The position numbers and the translations under genes were made by a program. From contig NZ_JACGLT010000006.1 of the NCBI RefSeq assembly GCF_014062315.1, positions 186,001-250,000 on the forward strand: a stretch of 64,000 nt of DNA, in the 5' to 3' direction. The first letter of the stretch is position 1. Each line of letters begins with the position of its first letter. A model generated the notes under the pieces. The model was not told the origin of the DNA. It worked only from the letters and a program-made list of their open reading frames with translations, and made no database searches. Below, one piece after another: positions 45,803 to 54,128 of the stretch. This DNA comes from Gelidibacter maritimus. GTDB lineage: Bacteria > Bacteroidota > Bacteroidia > Flavobacteriales > Flavobacteriaceae.

Positions 45803-45810
45803 TAACTTTG
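45803..45810 (+). promoter_or_regulatory. Candidate -7 box of yqgF
   Basis: TAACTTTG matches TAnnTTTG and would give a leader of about 40 bases before the ATG at 45858, which includes an AAAAAGGAGA purine tract. No well-spaced TTG was seen. Confidence 0.35.
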
Positions 45811-45857
45811 CCAGTATAAACGGTAAAAAGGAGATTCCTTTTTTCAAAGGGATTATT

Positions 45858-46268
45858 ATGGCAAGAATTTTAGCAATAGACTATGGAACTAAACGCACTG
45901 GTATCGCGGTAACCGATGAGCTTCAAATCATCGCTTCCGGATTGACTACAGTTGCCACAAAAGAACTTTTGCCTTTTTTGAAGGATTATATTTCTAAAGA
46001 AAATGTAGAGTTGTTTCTTGTCGGTGAGCCCAAACAAATGAACAATGAAGTCTCTGAAAGTGAAGAGTCTATCCAAACATTTTTAAAGAAACTTTCCAAA
46101 TCAATTCCTGATATGCCGGTTAAACGTGTTGATGAACGCTTTACTTCAAAAATGGCATTTCAAACCATGATTGACAGTGGACTTAAAAAAGGACAGCGGA
46201 AAAACAAAGCTTTGGTGGATGAAATCAGTGCAACAATTATTCTTCAAAGTTATTTGTACAATCAATAA
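45858..46268 (+). CDS. YqgF/RuvX family Holliday junction resolvase-like RNase
   Basis: The 136-residue protein has the RNase H-like fold of the YqgF family: ILAIDYGTKRTGIAVTD with the first catalytic Asp at residue 7, FLVGEPKQMNNEVSE, PVKRVDERFTSKMA, and the closing KNKALVDEISATIILQSYL with the last acidic residue. E. coli YqgF is essential and acts in rRNA maturation; it has also been called a Holliday junction resolvase. Length is normal. It precedes def on the same strand by 79 bases, with a separate -7-like box between. Confidence 0.93.
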   Translation: MARILAIDYGTKRTGIAVTDELQIIASGLTTVATKELLPFLKDYISKENVELFLVGEPKQMNNEVSESEESIQTFLKKLSKSIPDMPVKRVDERFTSKMAFQTMIDSGLKKGQRKNKALVDEISATIILQSYLYNQ

Positions 46269-46318
46269 ATGTGCTTTAACAATTTTATTCTAAGCCTCTA
46301 AAATTCTAATAAGAATTG

Positions 46319-46326
46319 TATTTTTG
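46319..46326 (+). promoter_or_regulatory. Candidate -7 box of def
   Basis: TATTTTTG matches TAnnTTTG 21 bases before the def start codon. The upstream TTG element is not obvious. Confidence 0.35.
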
Positions 46327-46347
46327 CAGTCGAAAATTTAAAGAACA

Positions 46348-46938
46348 ATGATTTTACCCATTATTGCTTATGGCGATCCCGTATTAAGAAAGGAATGCAA
46401 AACCATCACGGCAGAGTATCCCAACTTGAGCGAGCTCATTGCCAATATGTACGAAACCATGTATGACGCGTATGGCGTCGGTTTGGCAGCACCACAAATT
46501 GGACTCCCAATCCGCTTGTTTGTTATAGATACGACTCCTTTTGCCGAAGATGAAGATTTGACAGAAGAGGAGCAATCACAATTAAAGGATTTTAAACGTG
46601 TTTTCATCAATGCGAAAATTCTTGAAGAAACGGGCGATGAATGGGCATTTAATGAAGGCTGTTTGAGTATTCCGGAGGTTCGTGAAGATGTCTTTAGAAA
46701 ACCAAAGATAAAGCTTGAATATCAGGATGAGGGTTTTAAAACGCATGTTGAAGAATTTGAGGGGCTTGTTGCTAGAGTAATCCAGCACGAGTATGATCAT
46801 ATTGATGGCATCTTATTTACCGATAAATTGTCCACCTTAAAAAAACGTTTGATCAAAAGCAGATTGAATAATATTTCAAAAGGAAACATTAGTGTAGATT
46901 ATAAGATGCGTTTCCCAGCCATGAAAAAGAAACGTTAA
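46348..46938 (+). CDS. def: Peptide deformylase
   Basis: The enzyme removes the formyl group from the N-terminal Met of new proteins. The 196-residue protein has all three motifs: GVGLAAPQIG (motif 1), EGCLSIPEV (motif 2, metal-ligand Cys) and QHEYDHIDG (motif 3, HExxH-like with two metal His and the catalytic Glu). An insertion of about 20 residues (DTTPFAEDEDLTEEEQSQ) between motifs 1 and 2 is common in Bacteroidota. fmt is not in the window. Confidence 0.97.
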   Translation: MILPIIAYGDPVLRKECKTITAEYPNLSELIANMYETMYDAYGVGLAAPQIGLPIRLFVIDTTPFAEDEDLTEEEQSQLKDFKRVFINAKILEETGDEWAFNEGCLSIPEVREDVFRKPKIKLEYQDEGFKTHVEEFEGLVARVIQHEYDHIDGILFTDKLSTLKKRLIKSRLNNISKGNISVDYKMRFPAMKKKR

Positions 46939-46965
46939 TTTTATACAATCGTAAAGGCAAAAGTA

Positions 46966-46973
46966 TATATTTG
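46966..46973 (+). promoter_or_regulatory. Candidate -7 box of the DUF5606 gene
   Basis: TATATTTG matches TAnnTTTG 31 bases before the ATG at 47005; the TTG partner is not clear. Confidence 0.35.
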
Positions 46974-47004
46974 TCAACTTCAAAATTAAAAGCATTTAAC
47001 GAAT

Positions 47005-47550
47005 ATGAGTTTAGACAAGATTTTATCCATTTCAGGAAAACCAGGGCTATATAAAATTGTAACCCAAACACGTAGCGGTTTTGTAGCAGAATCCTTACTT
47101 GATAATAAGCGCATAACGGTGAATATTCATAGCAATGTGAGTGTTTTAAGTGAAATAGCCATGTATACACTAACTGAAGAAGTGCCATTACGTGAAGTTT
47201 TGAAAAAAGTACGCGATAAAGAAGAAGGTAAAGAAACGTCTATCAGCCATAAAGATTCTAAAGATAAATTGGAAGAATATTTCTTTGACGTTTTACCGGA
47301 TTATGATGAAGACCGTGTGTATCCAAGTGATATCAAGAAGGTAATCCAATGGTATAACATCCTACAAAAGAATGATCTGTTATCTGCTTTAGACGAAGAA
47401 GAGGAAGAAAGTTCTACGGCCACTAAGAAAGTTGAAGGAGCGCAAGCCAAAACTACTGCTAAATCTACGGCTGCAAGAAACGATGCCGCAAAAGCATCAT
47501 CTTCCAAAAAAGGCGGTACTGCGAAAAACACGAGTGCAAGAAAAACCTAA
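47005..47550 (+). CDS. DUF5606 family protein with Ala/Lys/Ser-rich tail
   Basis: The 181-residue protein starts with LDKILSISGKPGLYKIVTQTRSGFVAESLLDNKR, the hallmark of this flavobacterial family, followed by ISVLSEIAMYT-like sequence and FFDVLPDYDEDRVYPSDIKKVIQWYNIL. After residue 130 it changes to a disordered tail: first EEEE, then about 45 residues of Ala, Lys, Ser, Thr and Arg (KTTAKSTAARNDAAKASSSK). That tail looks like a histone H1-type nucleic-acid-binding tail. Function is unknown. A terminator follows. Confidence 0.88.
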   Translation: MSLDKILSISGKPGLYKIVTQTRSGFVAESLLDNKRITVNIHSNVSVLSEIAMYTLTEEVPLREVLKKVRDKEEGKETSISHKDSKDKLEEYFFDVLPDYDEDRVYPSDIKKVIQWYNILQKNDLLSALDEEEEESSTATKKVEGAQAKTTAKSTAARNDAAKASSSKKGGTAKNTSARKT

Positions 47551-47886
47551 GAAGTATTAAGATATAAGTATTAAGTATAAAGACTTGATACTTTAACATA
47601 CCCCACAATGTTATTTGAATATTGTGGGGTTTTATTTTGAAGACAATTTGACGATAAGTTTTTGGAGCTAATAGCACAATTAAAGAAATCCCTAATCCCA
47701 ATCCCCAATCCCCAATTTCTCTGAAACGCTTTCAAGGACGGATTCATTCAGGTAGGGAAAGGTACGTTAGGGTGGCCCCTAATACTTAATACTAAGTACT
47801 TCATTCTACTAATAAGATTCTGAACAATAACCTTCATTGCCATCATCAATTTCGTAATTTTGAATTTTGGATAAAAAATAATCTTC
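47551..47886. other. Intergenic region between DUF5606 and mazG
   Basis: It begins with AAGTATTAAG-type repeat units, followed by the terminator. Further on are two CCCAATCCCCAATCCCCAA-like units near 47.7 kb and TAATACTTAATACTAAGTAC near 47.78 kb, again the low-complexity repeat type. A TAATTTTG at 47855 could be the mazG -7 box, with a TTG 15 bases upstream. No gene was recognised. Confidence 0.45.
47601..47637 (+). terminator. Rho-independent terminator after the DUF5606 gene
   Basis: CCCCACAAT (47601-47609) pairs exactly with ATTGTGGGG (47621-47629) and is followed by TTTTATTTT. Confidence 0.85.
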
Positions 47887-48663
47887 ATGACACGACGACA
47901 AGAACAATTACAAGCCTTTGACCGACTTTTAACGATTATGGATGAATTGCGAGAGCAATGTCCGTGGGATAAAAAGCAGACCATGGAAAGCCTTAGGCAT
48001 TTGACGATTGAGGAAGTTTATGAGTTGGGTGATGCCATTTTAGATAAGGACTTGGACGAGGTCAAAAAGGAGCTGGGCGATGTGTTGTTGCACATTGTTT
48101 TTTATGCTCGGATAGGTAGTGAAACCAATAGTTTTGACATTGCCGATGTGTGCCACAGCATTTGCGATAAGCTGATAGACCGTCACCCACATATTTATGG
48201 CGATGTAGAAGTTGCCAATGAGGAAGATGTCAAGCGCAATTGGGAACAGATAAAACTAAAAGAAAAAGGTAAAACCAGTGTCTTGCAAGGTGTGCCTAAA
48301 AGCTTACCCGCAATGGTAAAAGCCAATCGTATTCAAGATAAGGTGGCAGGTGTAGGGTTTGATTGGGAACGTCCTGAACAAGTCTACGAAAAAGTAGAGG
48401 AAGAGCTCAACGAATTAAAAATGGAAGTGGCGAGTGGAAATGCTGACAGAATGGAGAGCGAACTTGGCGATGTATTGTTCTCCATAATCAATTACGCACG
48501 ATTTTTGAAGATAAATCCGGAGAATGCTCTGGAGCGAACAAATAAAAAATTCATCAAAAGATTCCAATATTTAGAAGCTAAATCTGTAGAAATCAATAAG
48601 TCCTTGTCTGAATTGACCTTGTCAGAAATGGATGTCTTTTGGGAGGAAGCAAAAAAAGTATAA
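47887..48663 (+). CDS. mazG: Nucleoside triphosphate pyrophosphohydrolase MazG
   Basis: MazG hydrolyses NTPs to NMP and pyrophosphate and is thought to clear abnormal nucleotides; in E. coli it also lowers ppGpp. The 258-residue protein has two MazG domains. The first has LREQCPWDKKQTMESLRHLTIEEVYELGDAI and VKKELGDVLLHIVFYARI with EExxE/ExxD metal ligands, the second has VEEELNELKMEV and MESELGDVLFSIINYARF. The N-terminal RRQEQLQAFDRLLTIMDELR is standard. Length matches the family. Confidence 0.96.
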   Translation: MTRRQEQLQAFDRLLTIMDELREQCPWDKKQTMESLRHLTIEEVYELGDAILDKDLDEVKKELGDVLLHIVFYARIGSETNSFDIADVCHSICDKLIDRHPHIYGDVEVANEEDVKRNWEQIKLKEKGKTSVLQGVPKSLPAMVKANRIQDKVAGVGFDWERPEQVYEKVEEELNELKMEVASGNADRMESELGDVLFSIINYARFLKINPENALERTNKKFIKRFQYLEAKSVEINKSLSELTLSEMDVFWEEAKKV

Positions 48664-48818
48664 TCTTTTTTCATTCCCGTAATCCAAACATGAGACTACG
48701 GACGTATATATATTATATTGGAACTTAATCTTAAAGTTTCAAAATCATAAGTAGGTAATCTTAATTATATTTTAAGCGGTATTAGTTAAGATTAAAAATT
48801 TAGTTTAGTTAGGGGTCA

Positions 48819-48854
48819 AAATCCTACCTGTTTTCACAGGTAGGATTTGATTTT
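48819..48854. terminator. Bidirectional terminator between mazG and the GT10 gene
   Basis: AAATCCTACCTGT (48819-48831) pairs over all 13 bases with ACAGGTAGGATTT (48836-48848) across a four-base loop. A T-run follows on the plus strand (GATTTTT), and a shorter one (TTTTGA) on the minus strand, so it can serve both convergent genes. Confidence 0.85.
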
Positions 48855-48885
48855 TAGGCCAGTTTGTAATTTATGCCTTTGAATC

Positions 48886-49935
48886 TTACTCCTTATATAA
48901 TACAGACTTACCTTTAAACACTTCTTTTAATTTTTGCTTCCATTTAAATAATGAATGCTTAATTACGTAATTGTATAAATTTCGCCAATCCTTTGATGAA
49001 TTACATTTATGGATTGTTACCATCTGTTTTGGTAGATCTGGATTCATCTGATCACATAATTGGGCAACATAGTCAAACATATTGTATTCTGTAAGAACCT
49101 TCATCTTTGATTCTTTTAAATGAGACCTTCTTTTTTCGAAGGTATCTTCACTGATTACCTTATCTATAATAGCAACCGCAGCATCAAAGTCTTGAATATC
49201 TATAGATTGAAAAGAATCTTTATCAAAATAATCTGAGAGATTTTTGCAGCCATAATAAATTGGAAAGGTCTCCGCCAAAAAGCAATCTGATATTTTTTCG
49301 GTCCAATAATATTTTTCTGAGGAATTTTCAATGGCTATATGATATTTGTAGGGTGCCAAAACATCCCATTTATCCTCAAAACTATTGAACCCTTGCCCAA
49401 ACACATCCAACCGATCTCCATAGTAAGCCTTTAGCTTTTCAACAAATTCAATTCTTTCGAGATGTCCTTTTGTAAATGCTTTATTACTCGTGATGACAGA
49501 AATGAGTTTTGTTTTCTTTGGTGTTTCATTGGTCATTAAATCATCATAGGTTAGAGAGTAAGTAACCTCATTGTTTTTTAATTTTTTAAAACCTACAAAC
49601 CATGGAAGAATAGCGGGGCCTAATTTTAAATTTTTATGTTTTGTGTCTTCTTGGCAAGAACAAATTGTTCCAAATTGATTGATGTATCCTTTGGGATAAA
49701 CAAGAACCGATTTTGGCTCTGTTGTCAATAAAATGGTGTTTTCCGGTGCAACCTTACAACTTTCAGACCCTCTAACACCTTTGCCCTGAACTACCCAGAA
49801 ATCTGGCTCTTCAATTTTTTCATCAATGTAAAACTGATAGCGTCCATCCGAGGAAATTCCTTTCCCGTCTTTGGTCTGTCGAAACATTATTTTGCCTAAA
49901 CTTTCTCGGTATGGCGTGAATTTAACTTTATACAT
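48886..49935 (-). CDS. Glycosyltransferase family 10 (alpha-1,3/1,4-fucosyltransferase-like)
   Basis: The 349-residue protein carries the GT10 donor-binding signature: YKYHIAIENSSEKYYWTEKISDCFLAETFPIYYGCKNLSDYF, then DSFQSIDIQDF. The N-terminal half has an acceptor-side Rossmann-like domain with ITSNKAFTKGHLERIEFVEKLKAYYGDRLDVFG. GT10 enzymes move fucose from GDP-fucose to GlcNAc or similar acceptors in surface glycans. There is no membrane segment. It is a lone gene between two terminators, not within a polysaccharide cluster. Confidence 0.85.
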   Translation of the reverse strand: MYKVKFTPYRESLGKIMFRQTKDGKGISSDGRYQFYIDEKIEEPDFWVVQGKGVRGSESCKVAPENTILLTTEPKSVLVYPKGYINQFGTICSCQEDTKHKNLKLGPAILPWFVGFKKLKNNEVTYSLTYDDLMTNETPKKTKLISVITSNKAFTKGHLERIEFVEKLKAYYGDRLDVFGQGFNSFEDKWDVLAPYKYHIAIENSSEKYYWTEKISDCFLAETFPIYYGCKNLSDYFDKDSFQSIDIQDFDAAVAIIDKVISEDTFEKRRSHLKESKMKVLTEYNMFDYVAQLCDQMNPDLPKQMVTIHKCNSSKDWRNLYNYVIKHSLFKWKQKLKEVFKGKSVLYKE

Positions 49936-49969
49936 GATTGTAGCTTTTCAAAGTGATATGATCAATAAA

Positions 49970-49994
49970 CAAAGGTATAGGGTTTGCAAATGTA
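49970..49994 (-). promoter_or_regulatory. Candidate promoter boxes of the GT10 gene
   Basis: Two -7-like boxes read on the minus strand, TACCTTTG (49977-49970) and TACATTTG (49994-49987). No TTG is present at standard spacing from either, so the choice is open. Confidence 0.3.
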
Positions 49995-50146
49995 ATTAAA
50001 ATTTAGGCTTACGGTAACCATTCAAATTTAGACTCTGAGCAAAATTTTTGACTTTTAGTCGGGCTATACTATAAGTTCTTTAGAAAGACATAGGTTACAC
50101 ATGCAATCCAATCTCAAAGAACATGACCCTATTCTCGAGAATAAAC

Positions 50147-50190
50147 CAAAAAAGAAAGTCCATTTTCAATACTAAAAATGGACTTTCTTT
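50147..50190 (-). terminator. Rho-independent terminator after the DUF349 gene
   Basis: AAAGAAAGTCCATTT (50151-50165) pairs over 15 bases with AAATGGACTTTCTTT (50176-50190). On the minus strand the stem is followed by TTTTTTGG, so it ends the DUF349 transcript coming from the right. Confidence 0.85.
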
Positions 50191-50206
50191 CACTATATAA
50201 AAAATG

Positions 50207-52285
50207 TTAATATAACTCCTTTAGTTTTTTGAACTTTTCTTCCCACATAGCCAAGTTTTCTTTGTGATTTTCAATGTTTTTCAACACATCCTTCACTAAA
50301 GGATTGCTCTCATCTATGTTTGAAAAAAACTGTAGGTTGTTTTCAAGCTGGTTGAGTTCGCCTTTGACTTCATCAATTTTTTTACGGATAAAGTGATGTT
50401 CATTGTCCAAAAGTCGAGTGTCATCAGGCTGCGATAGATGCTCTAATTTATTTTCAAATTTGATCATTTCAACCTCAGATTTGTCCAATTCTAATTTATT
50501 GAATAAACCATCAACCGTTTTATTGAATTTACCCTCAATAAAACGTTTATTTTGTGGTACTTGCCCTAAGGCATTCCATGCTTCGGTTTTTTGCTTGATG
50601 GTCTCCAGATCTTGTTCTGCATTCCCGCTTAACTTCAGCTCTTTTATTTCGTCAAGCAGTTGCATTTTCTTCTCAAAAGCATCTACTTGTTCTTGATTGG
50701 CAGCATTTCGTTCAGCATTGATCTTGTCAAAATAATGGTTGCAAGCCGCTTTAAATCGCTTCCAGATCTTATCACTATCCTTTCTCGGTACATGGCCAAT
50801 ATGCTTCCAATCACTTTGGATCTTCTTCATGAGTGGCGTAACAGTTTCAAAATCGCCACTATCCTTATTGTCCTCAGCTATCTTGATCAGTTCCAATTTC
50901 TTTTGCAAATTGGTATACTGTTCTTTTTTGAGGTTTTTATAAAAAGTATTTTTCTTTTTATTGAAAGTTCTAACGGCACCTTTAAATTTCGCCCAAGTGG
51001 CTTCATTCACTTTAATTGGTACTTTGCCAGCATTGAAAAATTCAGTTCGCAGGCCTTCAATGACCTTGATCTTATTTTGCCAAGCTTGATGTGAACTGAC
51101 ATTGTCTTTGGCTACCTCTTCAATTTTAGCAATAATAGCCTCCTTTTTTTCCAGATTGGCTTCGTGGGCTTTGTCCACATCAGCGTAATAAGCTTGACGC
51201 TTATCGTGTATGGTTTTGGTGGCATTGCTAAAACGTTCCCAAATAGCTTCTCTGTGTTCTTTGCCAACAGGACCTAAATCTTCTTTCCACATTTTATGGA
51301 GTACCTGTAACTCTCTAAAGGCTCTATTGGAATTGTCATCTTTGGCCAATTCTTCGGCGCGCTCTATAATTTTTAGCTTTTGTTCCAGATTATGTTTGAA
51401 ATCCATATCGCGTAAATCGCGATTGAGGTGCAGAAAGTCATAGAAAATCTCAACATGATGATGGTAAGTATTCCAGGCATTATTGTATTTATCTCTTGGA
51501 ATTGGTCCGGCGGTTCGCCACTCTTCCTGCAAATCTTTAAAATGCTTGTATGTGGTGTTAATATTTTCTTCAACATTAAGTAGACCTTTAATGTCTTCAA
51601 TAATACGTAATCGGGTTTCTAAATTCGATTTAAGATTGGTTTCAAGCGTTTTATAATAAGCATTAAGTTTGTTCCGATAATCGTTATAAATGGCATTGAA
51701 ACGTTTCTTAACCGGACTGGAATAGAAGAAATCAATTTCATGACCTCCTTCACTTAGAAAGTCATCTTTCTTTTCCTCAAGAACTTCTGAAAACTTAGAA
51801 TTAAATTCTGTTCTGATTTCTTCAACCGGAGATTTGATGGTTTGAACTTTTTTGTTTTTCAACAAACTTTCAAATTCATCAGCCAATTGATCCATGGACA
51901 TGGCGTGATAATCTTTCTCCTCCAAACTGTGACGCTCAACATTGCTGTCGTCCTCAGCATCTTCAGCATTAGAGGCTTCAATTTCTTCTTGCGCATCCTT
52001 CTTCTTGGCAGGGGCCTCTTCTGGGCTGCTTGTTTCAGATTCAGCAGCATCGGATTCCGTTGAAGATGTTTCCGTTACAGCTTCCTCTTTAGGTGTTTCT
52101 GGAGTTGTTTGTTCAAGGGGGTTTCCATTGCCCTCTACAGCATCAGGTGTATCAGTCTTTTCGGTTGACGTGATAGCGTCGCTTGAAGCGTTTTGGTCAT
52201 TAGTCGCTGATTTTTCAGGGGTAATAGCCTCTTTTTTTTTAATATCGTTTCCATCTGCATTGTGCAGGTTATCTTTCTCTGACAT
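50207..52285 (-). CDS. DUF349 repeat protein with acidic N-terminal region
   Basis: The frame is open to 52321; Met at 52285 (MSEKDNLHNADG) is preferred as it starts the hydrophilic region. About 692 residues. The first 130 are disordered and rich in Glu, Ser, Thr, Ala and Asp (TSSTESDAAESETSSPEEAP). The rest is helical with at least four DUF349 units: LQEEWRTAGPIPRDKYNNAW, WKEDLGPVGKEHREAIWERF, GKVPIKVNEATWAKFKGAVR, WKHIGHVPRKDSDKIWKRF, WNALGQVPQNKRFIEGKF. The function of DUF349 is unknown. It is probably the last gene of the TPR-DUF368-DUF368-aroE-DUF349 unit, since a terminator follows. Confidence 0.92.
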   Translation of the reverse strand: MSEKDNLHNADGNDIKKKEAITPEKSATNDQNASSDAITSTEKTDTPDAVEGNGNPLEQTTPETPKEEAVTETSSTESDAAESETSSPEEAPAKKKDAQEEIEASNAEDAEDDSNVERHSLEEKDYHAMSMDQLADEFESLLKNKKVQTIKSPVEEIRTEFNSKFSEVLEEKKDDFLSEGGHEIDFFYSSPVKKRFNAIYNDYRNKLNAYYKTLETNLKSNLETRLRIIEDIKGLLNVEENINTTYKHFKDLQEEWRTAGPIPRDKYNNAWNTYHHHVEIFYDFLHLNRDLRDMDFKHNLEQKLKIIERAEELAKDDNSNRAFRELQVLHKMWKEDLGPVGKEHREAIWERFSNATKTIHDKRQAYYADVDKAHEANLEKKEAIIAKIEEVAKDNVSSHQAWQNKIKVIEGLRTEFFNAGKVPIKVNEATWAKFKGAVRTFNKKKNTFYKNLKKEQYTNLQKKLELIKIAEDNKDSGDFETVTPLMKKIQSDWKHIGHVPRKDSDKIWKRFKAACNHYFDKINAERNAANQEQVDAFEKKMQLLDEIKELKLSGNAEQDLETIKQKTEAWNALGQVPQNKRFIEGKFNKTVDGLFNKLELDKSEVEMIKFENKLEHLSQPDDTRLLDNEHHFIRKKIDEVKGELNQLENNLQFFSNIDESNPLVKDVLKNIENHKENLAMWEEKFKKLKELY

Positions 52286-52381
52286 GGTCATATTGATTAA
52301 TTTTCGTGCAATTGTAAGCAAGTAAATATACTAACAACCCCTTAGATTACAAAAGAGAAACCTAATTTTAGGACAATTTGG

Positions 52382-53116
52382 TTATTTGGTCCAGATCTCC
52401 CACGCTTTTTCAGCCTGGTATTCCAACATCTTGGAACCGTTGCAGATGGAGGCACCCTGAATTTCGCCACACCTCAAGAATTTTGTTTGCACGGGATTAT
52501 AAATTAAGTCGAAAAGTAGATGCTCTTTATTAATGCCATCGTAAGGAATATCAGGACATGCGTTGACTTCAGGATGGGTGCCAATGGGCGTGCAATTAAT
52601 GATGATCTGATGGTCTTTAATGATGTCTTCCGTCAAATCTGAATATAGAAACATGGCTTTGGGGTTCGGACGTCGCGATACATAATCAAAACTTATTTTC
52701 AGTTTTTTCAAAGCATAAGCAATCGCTTTCGAAGCTCCTCCCGTACCCAGGATTAGTGCATGGCTATGATGTGGTTTCAGAAACGGTTTTAACGATTTCA
52801 TAAATCCGTAATAATCCGTATTGTAGCCTTTCATCTTTCCGGAGGGATAGAACTTTATAGTGTTGACTGCGCCAATTTCTTCAGCTGTTTTATGAAGTTC
52901 ATCCAAATATGGAATGACTTGTTCTTTATACGGTATAGTGACGTTCAGACCTAAGATGTCATTGTTGTTATTTAGAATCTCAGTAAATTGTGAGATATTG
53001 GAAATATCGAAATTTTCGTAAAAATAGGGGAGCTTCTCATTTTCAAACTTGGCCGTAAAATGCGCTTTTGAGAATGAATAGTCGATATTTTTACCAATCA
53101 GACCGAATTTAGACAT
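52382..53116 (-). CDS. aroE: Shikimate dehydrogenase
   Basis: AroE reduces 3-dehydroshikimate to shikimate with NADPH in aromatic amino acid synthesis. The 244-residue protein has FGLIGKNIDYSFSKAHFTAKF (substrate-binding Ser-x-Ser region, here SFS), LNVTIPYKEQVIPYLDEL with the catalytic Lys, IGAVNTIKF, GYNTDYYGFMKSL with the catalytic Asp, and ALILGTGGASKAIAYAL as the NADP-binding loop. The end carries NGSKMLEYQAEKAWEIW. It is a little shorter than the 270-residue E. coli form. Its start overlaps the end of the upstream DUF368 gene by eight bases. Confidence 0.95.
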   Translation of the reverse strand: MSKFGLIGKNIDYSFSKAHFTAKFENEKLPYFYENFDISNISQFTEILNNNNDILGLNVTIPYKEQVIPYLDELHKTAEEIGAVNTIKFYPSGKMKGYNTDYYGFMKSLKPFLKPHHSHALILGTGGASKAIAYALKKLKISFDYVSRRPNPKAMFLYSDLTEDIIKDHQIIINCTPIGTHPEVNACPDIPYDGINKEHLLFDLIYNPVQTKFLRCGEIQGASICNGSKMLEYQAEKAWEIWTK

Positions 53117-54128
53117 TAATTTTTCGAGTTTTTTTTCCGTACCATTCTAATCCTAATACAATGGCAATTCCTACCACAATATATACAATTGCCATATAGG
53201 TTTCACCATTAAGGTCAGGAATAAATCGTTCATAATTTAAAACTACCTTTTTACCGGTTGAATCATAAATATATCCGCCGTTGTCGGTCATTCTATAAAT
53301 GGTTTTTTTCCATGGCCAAACTACACCTAAAGAACCGACAATAAAACCGATAATGGACGCTATAGTGATACTTTTGTAGTGTTTAAGAATATAACTTAGT
53401 ATGTGTGAAAAGGTTACTAATCCTGCAACGGAGCCAAGGGTAAACACAGCTAATACCTTAAGCATTCGAATGCGCTCAGAATTTTGAAAAAGGCTAAAAT
53501 CGCCCACAATGATCTCATAAAATGTATCGGAAAGTGCATTGACAGAATCAACAAGCAATAGGACGTAATTTCCTAATAAGATTAATATAAAGGATCCTGA
53601 AAACCCTGGTAATGTCATTCCTGAAACACTGATGATGCCACAGAAAAAAACAAAAATCAAGTTATCGTTTTCTTTCGCGGGATCCAAAAAACTAATAGCA
53701 ACCCCTAATGTAATACCTATGATTAATGAGCTTATGGTCTGATAATTCCAGTCGCTAAAATCTTTATTGATATAGTATATGGAGCCTATGATCATACCAA
53801 AGAATAGACTCCAAACATAGAGTTCGGAATGGACAAGAAAATAGTCCAGGATTTTTGAAACACTGAAATAACTGACCACCATTCCCAAAAAAAGTAAGCC
53901 CAAAAAGCGTCCATTGACATAGTTGAAAAAGCTCTTGTATCTTCCATTAAACAGAAGCTTAAATGCGGTTTTATTTACTTTTTGCAAAGAATAAATAAAC
54001 TCTTCATAAAACCCTGCTACAAAGGCAACAACGCCACCGGAAACCCCAGGAACTTTATTTGCAGCACCCATTGCCAAGCCCTTAATGACTAGGAAGATCT
54101 TATCTTTAAAGGTTCTTGTGCTTTGCAT
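53109..54128 (-). CDS. DUF368 (PopT-like) polyprenyl-phosphate transporter, second copy
   Basis: DUF368 proteins have been shown in other bacteria to return undecaprenyl phosphate across the inner membrane (PopT). The 339-residue protein has many membrane helices and the two related motifs of the family: GAANKVPGVSGGVVAFVAGFYEEFI near the N-terminus and MTLPGFSGSFILILLGNYVLLL in the middle. Also seen is GVVWPWKKTIYR before the C-terminal helix. It follows the first DUF368 gene without a gap and overlaps aroE. Compared with the other copy it is clearly diverged, so the two may differ in role. Confidence 0.92.
   Translation of the reverse strand: MQSTRTFKDKIFLVIKGLAMGAANKVPGVSGGVVAFVAGFYEEFIYSLQKVNKTAFKLLFNGRYKSFFNYVNGRFLGLLFLGMVVSYFSVSKILDYFLVHSELYVWSLFFGMIIGSIYYINKDFSDWNYQTISSLIIGITLGVAISFLDPAKENDNLIFVFFCGIISVSGMTLPGFSGSFILILLGNYVLLLVDSVNALSDTFYEIIVGDFSLFQNSERIRMLKVLAVFTLGSVAGLVTFSHILSYILKHYKSITIASIIGFIVGSLGVVWPWKKTIYRMTDNGGYIYDSTGKKVVLNYERFIPDLNGETYMAIVYIVVGIAIVLGLEWYGKKTRKINV

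Noticed and set aside
50403-51094. Open frames on the plus strand opposite the DUF349 gene, up to 144 codons
   Set aside because: They lie wholly within a well-supported coding gene, show no family motif and reflect its codon bias; the same holds for 51942-52325 on the plus strand.
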